From NCBI GenBank assembly GCA_028571685.1, contig CM053148.1, positions 87,256,001 through 87,320,000 on the forward strand: a DNA stretch of 64,000 bases. The letters run 5' to 3'. Made by a program: the position numbers and the translations under genes. The DNA comes from Heterohyrax brucei. Taxonomy: Eukaryota > Chordata > Mammalia > Hyracoidea > Procaviidae. The notes beneath the pieces were generated by a model that saw only the letters and a program-made list of their open reading frames with translations, searched no databases and was not told the DNA's origin. This document shows, piece after piece, positions 55,776 to 64,000 of this stretch (position 1 is the first letter of the stretch; every line of letters begins with the position of its first letter).

Positions 55776-56240
55776 TGTCATGGATTGAAGGCGTTCCCTA
55801 AAAAATCTGGAACAGTTTGGCTGTGCCATGATTCCTGGTCTTGTGAGGTGTCCCTCCACGTTGCAATTCTTTCCTCTGTAATGTTAGTGAGGGTGGATGG
55901 CATCAGTTGCTTTGGTTGACCAAGATTCAATGTGTAAGTTTGTTTCGTGCCTTTAGGCAGTCTTTCGAGATATAAAGGGAAAAGTCTGACAGATAGATTT
56001 GGGAACCTCACACACTCAACAAAGCTGCAGGGCCAGAAGAGCACATCCTACAGACCTGAGGTTCCTGTGCCAAGATTCTCCCTGACCAAAGACTGATGCA
56101 GTGCAAACACTTTCCTCTAGAGCTGACAGAAGGAGAGCCTTTCCCTGGGGTGGACATCCTGCATTTGAACTTGCACCCTGCAGGACTATGTAAGAATATG
56201 CCTTCCTTTCTTAAAGCCGTCCACTTGTATTTCTCCAGCA
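55776..56240 (+). mobile_element. MaLR-type solo LTR inserted in RTE (second)
   Basis: 465 bp, TGTCATGGATTGAAGGCGTT to ATTTCTCCAGCA. Duplication CTTGG (55771-55775) against CTTGA (56241-56245). GAGCACATCCTACAGACCTG, AGGTTCCTGTGCC and AAAGACTGATGCAGTG recur at 63270-63350. Inserted about 20 RTE bases downstream of the first LTR, in the same orientation. Confidence 0.93.
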
Positions 56241-56428
56241 CTTGAAATGCAGAAGGTCAGTGAAACAGAGGAAGAACCTCAGAATGATGAACTGACACAG
56301 TGGCTACCTCAACACATGCAAACACAGCAATGATGATGAGGTCGTACAACACTGGGCAGTGTGTCACTTTCTAATACATGGGGTCTCTATGAGTTGGGAC
56401 AGCTTGACAACACTTAACAACGTTAGCA

Positions 56429-56929
56429 TGGCATTGGGATAAACTCCCATCTCCAGTCAGTTTGGAGACGACCAGTGCTGCGAAATTTCCCCGGAAGGGG
56501 TGGGGACAGCTTTATACCTCTTCCGGCAGTGTCTTTCTCTTAGATTACAGTAGGAACCAGAGCTTTAAAAGTTCCTAGAAATTGTCTCCCTCAGAAGGTT
56601 CTTTCTCATTCTTCTGTCTGGAAAATGCGATATAGAAATTTTGTGAGTCCTGGTGTTACAAGAAAGGAGGTCAGATTTGTCATTTTTAAACGTCCTACAC
56701 TGGCTTCCTTATGTAGAATGGCTGAGAGACTAAAAGTATCTTCCTCAAGTTCTTATAGTCAAAAAATGCTGTAAGTGTTACTGAAAGAAAATCAGTGGCT
56801 TGATACTACATTCATGTTTTTAAATTCATATTCACCATGTTTATTAAACAAACTTAATTGCCAAGCTCAGATGTTAGTAGATGTTAGCAGATCATGATCA
56901 CAAATCTATTTCATGACCAGAAAAAAAAA
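56429..56929. other. Unique sequence
   Basis: Nothing identified in about 500 bp. Confidence 0.5.
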
Positions 56930-57064
56930 AAATGTTGCCAATGAGTTGATTCTAACTCCTTGTGATGCTACAGGATGGAGCAGAACTCTTTCATAGGGTT
57001 TCCAGTGAGTGGTTTGTGGATTTGAACTTCCAACCTTGTGGTTAACAGCCATAGCCACCTGGGC
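56930..57064 (-). mobile_element. AfroSINE-like SINE
   Basis: CAATGAGTTGATTCTAACTC, CTTTCATAGGGTTTCCAGTG, TTTGAACTTCCAACCTTGTG, GCCACCTGGGC. Confidence 0.92.
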
Positions 57065-58251
57065 TGTCTCAATCTCCAAGTTACTGCTTTTTCCATCTTA
57101 TCACATTATATGTATATTTGATACACTTCAAACATAAATATAAGTAAAACACAAATGTATTTATATATTTGGACAACCATTCCTTCCTTGACACAAGTCC
57201 TCTGATACAGAAGCAAATATTAAAAAGACAAGACATGACTTGCTTTATTGAAGTTGGAATTATTTAAACCAGAATGCATTACACGCCATGTCCATAATCA
57301 AAGCAGCATCTACATTATAGAAAAATCAGTGAAGAAAACATAAATCAAAACCAAAGGCTAACCAATGAGAGTAGGTAGCTTTTTTAGCAGATGAGTCAAA
57401 AACTTTTACAGGGCATTTGAATAAGCTTGTTTATCAGAAAAGCTGACCATTCACAGATTTCAATACGCATTCCGATTCTTTCTCTTCAAGATAATGATGT
57501 TGCTTGAGGTGGTATTCAATTTGCATTCCTGACAAGAGCTATTTTTGTAAGGCCAATTTACATTGAAGCATCTTTGATACGAACGACTCCATTTGACTCA
57601 GAAATGTGACCAGCTGAAAGAAATTAAGTCCAGCTTTAATCACATATTGAGGCATGGACAAAACAGTACAGATCTCAATTGTTTTGGTTCACAAAGATGC
57701 TGATGCTCATTTAAGTTCTTTTCTGCAAATGAGAATCAGGACACTTCAAATGGACTCTTTTTAGAACTTGATAAGACAATCATGCTTATATTATGAGTGT
57801 ACACAGTTCTTCAATAAAAAATCAAAGCATTCTTCTACTAAAAGGTTTATGCTGATTATTAGAATAAAGTCAAAGATACAGTCTTTTTTGGGTAGCGAAA
57901 TTAGGCCATAACTGGAAGTCATGTAGAGTTCATGTATATTAGAAAATACTGGGAGTGAGTGTGATTTCACAAATAAAGACAAGATTTCAACCAACTGTAT
58001 CCTCTAGTTTGAACTTTTTTGTCTGGCTGTTGTGATCCTGAACTATATTTTGTAGGTCAAAACTTATAAGTGAGTTCTAAGTGTTGTTTATTTCCAGCAC
58101 AGTGTATCTATATTCAATGACCAGCTGAAAATACAAATAAAATTACTAGTTCAAAGAAATAGCAAGGAACAAAAGAGGTGAGTTTTAACTCAAGTGCTGC
58201 TCCTGACCAACTACATAGCCACAGAGAATTTACTAAACCTACCTTATTTGC
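57065..58251. other. Unique AT-rich stretch
   Basis: About 1.2 kb, no gene or repeat recognised. Confidence 0.5.
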
Positions 58252-58452
58252 AAGGAGCCCTGATGCCACGGTGGTTAAGTGCTTTATTTGCTAACTACAA
58301 GATCAGTGATTTGAAACCACCAATTGTATTATGAGAAAGAGAGGGGCCAGACCTCTTCTGTAAAGACTACAGCCTTGGAAACGCAATGAGGCAGTTCTAA
58401 TCTGTTCTGTAGTGTTTCTATGAATCAGAATTCACTTGGCGGTCATGGGTTA
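58252..58452 (+). mobile_element. AfroSINE, long variant (type 1)
   Basis: GGAGCCCTGATGCCACGGTG head, ATCAGTGATTTGAAACCACC, GGGCCAGACCTCTTCTGTAA module, CCTTGGAAACGCAATGAGGC, TCTATGAATCAGAATTCAC tail. Confidence 0.92.
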
Positions 58453-58671
58453 TCTTGCTTTTAGTTTATGAAGATATTTAAAATTTATAATTCAAAACTT
58501 TCAGCTTATGAAATGTCCAACTATCCACATGACATCTGAAGCATCTTATCATTTTTTTCACTGTTTTACACATATTTGTTTCACTTACTTAGAAACTTTC
58601 AGAAGTGCTCTGGAAAGTCTTTCTTTGTGATAACATGAAATTGATTTCAGTATCACCATTGTAATAAAGGA
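58453..58671. other. Unique sequence
   Basis: Nothing identified. Confidence 0.5.
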
Positions 58672-59218
58672 TTCGTTTCATCAGACAAATTACTGGAAAC
58701 GATTTCTTTGAAGTGTCAACAAGCAAAGACACCGTCTTCAAGATGGAAGTGCATCTCACCCAGTCCACGTTATTTTCAATCACCTCTTACATGTATGAAA
58801 GCAGAACTATGAATAAGGAAGACCCAAGAAGAATTGATGCTTTTGAATTACGATGCTGGTTAAAAATATTCCATGTACCATGGACTGCTAAAAGGACAAA
58901 CAAATCTGTCTTGGAAGAAGTGCAGTCAGTTTGCTGCTTAGAAGCAAGAATGGTGAGACTACATCTCATGTATTTTGGACATATTATCAGGAAGGATCAG
59001 TCCCTGGAGAACAGTATGCTGCTTGGTAAAGCAGAGTGTCAGCAGGAAAGAGAAAGACCCTCAAGAAGCTGGATTTATGCAGAGGCTGGAACAATGAGCT
59101 TAAGCATAACAGTGATGGTGAGACTGGCACAGGACTGGACAGTGTTTCTTTTCTGTTGGACACAGGGTCTCTATGAGTCTATGGGCCACAGCTGACTCAA
59201 CAGCACCTAATAACAGTG
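58672..59218 (+). mobile_element. RTE LINE 3' fragment with a 160-codon open frame
   Basis: RTE C-terminal region to the 3' end (CTCAACAGCACCTAATAACA). The open frame 58713-59195 gives TVFKMEVHLTQ, then RRIDAFELRCWLKIFHVPW, then YFGHIIRKDQSLENSM, the conserved tail after the RTE reverse transcriptase. The first Met has no meaning, since the element is truncated upstream. This is the least broken RTE protein piece in the window. The RT motifs themselves are absent. Confidence 0.93.
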
Positions 59219-59317
59219 ACATCACCTATTTTAACATTTGGAACTCGGATGTCCTTTCAATGACATGAAATACATTTTGTATTTAAATGATTAGGTGTTT
59301 TAAATACTAAATTTATT

Positions 59318-59492
59318 TAAAAAAAAACAAAAAAACAAAAAAACACTGCCATTGAGTCTGGGTCAACTTATAGCCATGCTAGAGGTCAGAGTAGAACTGC
59401 CCCATAGGGTTTCCAAGGAGTGCCTGGTGGATTTGAACTGCAGACATTTCGGTTAGCAGATGTAGCATTTAACCCACTACGCCACCAGGGTT
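59318..59492 (-). mobile_element. AfroSINE-like SINE, GTCAGAGTA subfamily
   Basis: A-rich tail with AAAAAC units, CTAGAGGTCAGAGTAGAACT, GAGTGCCTGGTGGATTTGAA, ACTACGCCACCAGGGTT. Well preserved. Confidence 0.96.
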
Positions 59493-59569
59493 ATAGATAT
59501 CTTCAATTCTGTAAACAAAGATACTTTGTATATGCTTGCTGCAGACAGTGGTTGCAAATCTGTAGACAG

Positions 59570-60690
59570 TCACGTTGTTGTTGTTATGTGCTGTCGAGTT
59601 GGTTCTGACTCCAAGTGACCCTATGAACAGTGGAACAAAACACTGCTTGGTCTTGCGCCATGTCCACGACTGTTTTTATGCTTAAGCCCATTGTTGTGGC
59701 CACTGTGTCGATCTATCTCTTTGAGGGTCTTCCTCTTTTTTGCTGACCCTCCACTCTACCAAGCATGATATCCTTCTCCAGGGACTGATCCTTCCTGACA
59801 GAATGTTCAAAGTATGTAAGATGCAATCTTGCCATCTTTGCTCCCAAGGAGCACTCTGGTTGGACTTCCTCCAGAGCAGATCTGTTTGTTCTTTTGGCAG
59901 TCCATGGTACAGTCAACATTGTTCTTCAACACCGCAATTCAAAGGCATCAATTCTTCTAGCTTCCTTGTTCACTGGCCACCTTTCACATGCATATGATGC
60001 AATTGAAAATGTCAGGGCTTAGGTCACGCATATTTTAGTCTTCAAAGGGACATCTTTTCTTTTGAATACTTTAAAGAGGTCATTGGCATCAGATTTTCCC
60101 ATGGAATGCATCTTTTGGTTTCTTAACTAGTTTCCATGGGTGTTGATTGTGGATCCAAGTAAAACAAAATCCTTGACAACCTCAATCTTTTCTCCGTTTA
60201 TGACATTGTTGCTTACTGGTCCAGTTGCTAGGACTTTTGTTTTCCTGATGTTGAGATGCAATCCCTACTGAAGGCTGTGGTCCTTGATCTTCATCTGTGA
60301 GTGTGTCAAATCTTCTTCATTTTTACCAAGTAAGGTGGTGTCATCTGCATAACACAAGTTGCTAATGAGTTGTCCTCCAATCCTCATCCCTTATTCTTCT
60401 TTGCATAATCTAGCTTCTTGGCTTATTTGCTCACCATACAGATTAAAAAAGATACAGTGAAAGCATGCAATCCTGACTCACACCTAGATCTAAAATATTT
60501 TTTTAGAGCTTTCCTAACTTTAAATCATACAGCGTCCCCTTGTTCTGTTCATACAACTGCCTCTTGATCCATATACAGGTTCCTTAGAGCACAATGACGT
60601 GTTCTGGAATTCCCATTCTCTGCAACGTTAGCCATTATTTAGCATGATCCACACAGTCAAATGTTTTTCATACTGCAAAAGGTCTTTGCA
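59570..60690 (-). mobile_element. RTE LINE 3' fragment including the YADD region
   Basis: Second largest RTE copy. From the 3' end (GTTGTTGTTATGTGCTGTCG) through AGGGTCTTCCTCTTTTTTGC, TCTTTTGGCAGTCCATGG, GATTTTCCCATGGAATGCAT, to the reversed YADD box (GGTGGTGTCATCTGCATAAC, about 60331-60350) and the FDCVDH region (GCATGATCCACACAGTCAAA at 60640-60659). Frames are broken. Convergent with 58672-59218. Confidence 0.93.
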
Positions 60691-61734
60691 ACTATAAGTG
60701 AATGAAAAAGGTGGTTTGGTTGCCACTACTCTGTTGAAAATTAAATTAGTATGAACTATAACTCAAAATGTTGTTAAGTCGATGTATGTCAAGGTGCTAA
60801 AACTTACCTAATGTTTTTCCTGGGAATGAGACCACTGGAAAATGCCAATTCTAATTTGGAGGTCATCTACAAGGAGAAAGATTGTTTTTATTATTCTCCA
60901 GTTGAAAAATCATTTTCACAGTGTAAAAAGTCTTAAGAGTTACCTCAATTTTGTCACTCACATTTTCAGGAAGCTGTTTCGTGGGTGCAGGTTGACCTCC
61001 TGCTCTACAAGCTTCTAATGAGTGTTATATAACACAGATACAAGCAAAATCTTAATATATACTTTTGAGATGACTTTACTTTCATCTGGAATAAGTGCAC
61101 CGTTAAACTGCCTAAAGTGTACTATTTATTTTTATTGCTTCATTGCACTGTTCGGTGATTTTCAAATTATTCATGGGATCCATACTGACTTTAGGGATTA
61201 GAAAACTACTAACCAAAAGAGTAACCTGGTCTTGTTAAAAATAGAAGGTGGTTAATCTCTAAAGGACAGATACATGAAACTGAGATGCATGGGGAGATTT
61301 ATATGTACTCATGCAAAGTGATTTCTTGAGAAGAAGTATTGTCTGAGATTTAAGACCATCACTTTTAGATTCTTTTATTATAGCGACCTGGCCAGTGCTG
61401 CTATTCTGTTAATCTTTGCTTTCTCTTTCTCTGCTGGGCTTTGAATGAGATAGGTTTTGCTTTTCACCTCAATTCTACAGCTCAAAACTTCTGCTGTGAT
61501 GACTGCCTAACCCTCTGCTGGTGATCTTCATTAACTGCTAAGCCAAAGGAGAAAGAAGACCTGAAATACAAACGCAAAATGATGACTATCTCTGAATGGG
61601 ATGCTGTTCTGAGAATATTGTAACTAAAGGATGCATAGGAGAGTGGAAGGAGAATGGAGACAGAACAGGATTTGTTATAGTCAGGCCTCGTTGCTTCTTA
61701 AATTACAGATGGAAGGAGTAATTTTGGTTGTTGT
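60691..61734. other. Unique sequence
   Basis: About 1 kb with nothing recognised on either strand. Confidence 0.5.
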
Positions 61735-61880
61735 TAACATCTACTTACTGTCCATTATGGACCAGTCACTCTGCTCTGAGGTTTACATGTGTCAGTTTAT
61801 TTAACACTCACTGGAAGCTTATAGATAAGCAGGACAACTTCCATAAATTAAATAGCTTGCCAAGTATGTAACAGGTGAAA
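61735..61880 (+). repeat. MIR SINE
   Basis: CATCTACTTACTGTCCATTA, GTTTACATGTGTCAGTTTAT, TTAACACTCACTGGAAGC, TAAATAGCTTGCCAAGTATG follow MIR order. Confidence 0.7.
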
Positions 61881-62089
61881 TCATGTAAGTGAAAAAGAAC
61901 ATAATGCATGTTTTAGAAAAAAGAATATATTACGGTAAGTTAAGGGAGATTTCAAGAATAATTATTCCAGGAAACCTAACCATAAGCAAAAACTCTAGGA
62001 CTTTAATACTATCCTATTGTCTACCTAATTGCTTTTATATTTGCCTGGTGATGTCTTCAAACTGTACAGCTGAAGACTGGAAAACACCC
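61881..62089. other. Unique sequence
   Basis: Nothing identified. Confidence 0.5.
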
Positions 62090-62611
62090 TGCATTAGTCA
62101 GCTAGTGCTGCTCTAACAGAAATATCACAGAGTGGATGACTTTAACAAGGAAGGTTTATTCTTACACAGTCCGGTAGGATACAAGTCCATATTCAGGGTG
62201 TCCGTTTGAGGGGAAGGCTTTCCCTTTGTTGGCTCTGGAGGAAAGTCCAGTATGGCATCAGTCTTTGTCCAGGGAGCATCTTGGTGCAGGAATCTCAGGT
62301 CTGAAGGACGTGCTCTTCTCCCAGTGCTGCTTGCTTAATGGTGTGAGGTTCCCAAATCTCTGCTTGCTTCTCTCTCCCTTTATTTCTTGTAGGATGAAAG
62401 GATTAAGGGTGGGGCAAGCCATACTCCAGGGAACCTCCATTACAGTGGAACAGGGAGGTGATCTCATAAAGGGATTTACAGTTCCACCCTAATCCTTTAA
62501 CATACAGCATAGGAAAAATCACAAAATGGAGGACATTCATAAGATACTGGAATCAAGGTCCATCCACATGGCCACACATACTTCTGGGGGGACACAATTC
62601 AATCCATGACA
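62090..62611 (-). mobile_element. MaLR-type solo LTR
   Basis: 522 bp, TGCATTAGTCAGCTAGTGCT to TTCAATCCATGACA. Flanks CACCC (62085-62089) and CACTC (62612-62616), a 4/5 duplication. Nearly colinear with 24641-25152, including GGGAGCATCTTGGTGCAGGA, so the two belong to one subfamily. Confidence 0.93.
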
Positions 62612-62686
62612 CACTCTAAAATACTTGGTGTTGTACTGTGGTCAGAAAAAAAAAGGTAGAACAGTGTCACCGTCCTTCACATGGCA

Positions 62687-63720
62687 TGTCTTAGATACCC
62701 AGTGCTGCTGTAACAGAAGCATTCTAAGAGGATGGCATTATCAAATAGAAGTCTGTTCTGTCACAGTCTACGAGGCTAGAAGTCAAACTTAGGGTACCTG
62801 CTCCAAGGAAAGTATTTATCTCTTTGATCTCTCTGGGGGAAGGTCCTTGCCTTCAGTCTTCCCTAGTTCAGGAGCTTCTTAGCACAAAGTCCCCAGATCT
62901 AAAGGAAGTGCTATGTTCCCAATACTTCTTTTTTGGTGGTACAAGGTCCCTCTGTTTCTCCCCTGGCTTCTCTGCTTAATATGCCGTCATGGATTGAATT
63001 GTGTCCCCTCCAAAATAGGTGTACCCATGTGGCTGGGCCATGATTCCCAGTATCTTGTGACTGTCCTCCATTTTGTGGTTTTCCTATGCTGTATGCCAAA
63101 GGACTAGAGAGGGACTGTAAATCCCTTCATAGGATCACCTCCCTCCTCCACTGTAAAGGGAGTTTCCCTGGATTATGGCTTGCCCCACTCTTAATCCTTT
63201 CATCCTGCAAGAGATAAAAGGAAAGAGACACAGGCAGAGAATTGGGAACCTCGTACCATCAAGAAAGCAGCACAGGGAGAAGAGCACATCCTGTAGACCC
63301 GAGGTTCCTGCACCAAAATCCTACCCGGACAAAGACTGATGCAGTACCAGACTTTCTTCTAGAGCCGACAAGGGGCGGCTGGAGCGGACACCCTGAATAT
63401 GGACTTGTAGCCTACAGGACTGTGGAAGAATAAATCTTTCTTTGCTAAAAGTATCCACTTTGTGATATTTCTGTTAAAGCAGCGCTAGCTGACTAAAACA
63501 TATGCCAAAAGGGATTGACTTGAGGGACAATCCAATATCGTAGATTGAGTTCTACCTCTATAACATCACTGCCATGGAGCCCATCTCATCATCACAGAAA
63601 CAGGATTTACAACACATGGGAAAGTTGTATCATATTATGTTTTGTCATGAAACACAATACTGAGAATCATGGCCTGGCCAAGCTGACACACAGTTTTGAG
63701 TGACATAATTCAAGCTGTGA
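62687..63720 (-). mobile_element. MaLR-type solo LTR, split by an opposite LTR
   Basis: Left half TGTCTTAGATACCCAGTGCT to CTGCTTAATATGC. Right half from CAAAAGGGATTGACTTGAGG through AGATTGAGTTCTACCTC to ATTCAAGCTGTGA. Flanks TGGCA (62682-62686) and TGGAA (63721-63725), a 4/5 match. Confidence 0.9.
62985..63500 (+). mobile_element. MaLR-type solo LTR nested in opposite orientation
   Basis: 516 bp, CGTCATGGATTGAATTGTGT (TG decayed to CG) to GCTGACTAAAACA. Perfect 5-bp duplication TATGC (62980-62984, 63501-63505). Carries GGAAGAATAAATCTTTCTTT, a polyadenylation-type AATAAA near the 3' end. No viral coding sequence. Confidence 0.95.
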
Positions 63721-64000
63721 TGGAAAATTCTGGATGATTTGTGAAATACGGGATAACTTACATTGATATGCTACAAGTTCCATATGAAAAGAAATATGCT
63801 TTGTGCTCTGCTTAAATGTTTCCACATTTTTTTTTAATTTTCTTTTCAAGGAACATAGCAGCAATGATGTTATAAAGTAGGTTTCAAAGAGAGAAGACAG
63901 AAGGATATACCTTAGGTAAGTTAAGAGCATTCCACCAAACATCTACATTCTTAAGAGTTGATATATACTACAAAATAGTAATAATAATTCCAGTTTATCT
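63721..64000. other. Unique AT-rich end of window
   Basis: Minus frame 63667-63942 runs from the LTR into unique sequence and has no motif. Nothing else seen. Confidence 0.5.

Larger units (their letters stand above)
55190..56428 (+). mobile_element. RTE LINE 3' fragment, split by two solo LTRs
   Basis: RTE pieces: 55190-55262 (ends TCAGGAGAGACTAGTCCCTG AA), 55753-55775 (AGAAAGACATCATGCTTGG) and 56241-56428 (GAGGAAGAACCTCAGAATGA, TGACACAGTGGCTACC, GGGCAGTGTGTCAC, CTTGACAACACTTAACAAC). Joined in order they follow the uninterrupted RTE at 9360-9600. The two gaps are the LTRs. Confidence 0.93.

Overview
The window looks like non-coding mammalian chromosomal DNA, intergenic or deep intronic, from an afrotherian. 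An elephant-like paenungulate fits best, but the sequence alone does not fix the species. The main evidence is about 50 copies of a tRNA-like SINE of AfroSINE type: a box-A/B head, a central part reading like CTTGGAAACCCTATGGGGCAG, and a tail reading like GGGTCGCTATGAGTCAGAA. These occur beside fragments of a BovB-like RTE LINE whose 3' end resembles the SINE tail, an L1 3' region, and MaLR-type solo LTRs of one recurrent family. No protein-coding gene, RNA gene, CRISPR array or bacterial-type operon could be supported. Open frames longer than 100 codons are mostly degraded RTE, readings through LTRs, or chance frames.

Layout. 0-7.7 kb: unique AT-rich sequence with a 3'UTR-like patch, an RTE tail, an old MLT1-like LTR, several AfroSINEs, and at 4.3-4.9 kb a fold-back mariner. 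7.7-9.6 kb: the longest RTE copy, with recognisable reverse-transcriptase motifs but broken frames. 9.7-20.5 kb: scattered SINEs, MIRs, an ERVL-like LTR at 18.9-19.5 kb and long unique stretches. 20.6-22.5 kb: a solo LTR split by an antisense L1 with a target-site duplication and by a SINE. 23-26 kb: two RTE fragments, one split by an LTR. 28.4-29.3 kb: four consecutive minus-strand SINEs. 31.5-34.2 kb: an RTE fragment, a 32-T run and the second fold-back mariner. 35.4-36.0 kb: an MLT1-like LTR split by a SINE. 37-40 kb: SINEs, MIR, RTE. 41-45 kb: L1 scrap, unique sequence, SINEs. 45.2-46.3 kb: an LTR inside an LTR. 47-54 kb: many SINEs and one RTE fragment. 55.2-56.4 kb: one RTE split by two LTRs. 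57-60.7 kb: unique sequence and two convergent RTE fragments. 62.1-63.7 kb: three LTRs, one nested in another.

Three patterns stand out. (1) Two copies, 29 kb apart, of a short mariner derivative share the same architecture: about 167-bp complementary arms around a 224-229 bp loop. It looks as if the 5' end had been replaced or capped by an inverted copy of the 3' end. (2) Three solo LTRs of the same family, each with a 5-bp target duplication, interrupt RTE copies within about 60 bp of the same RTE segment, all in the same sense as the RTE. (3) Many nested insertions have readable target duplications, giving a relative order of element activity.

Limits: family names rest on recall of consensus features, not on a database search. 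SINE and MIR borders are good to about 5-10 bp. LTR and L1 borders set by target duplications are better.
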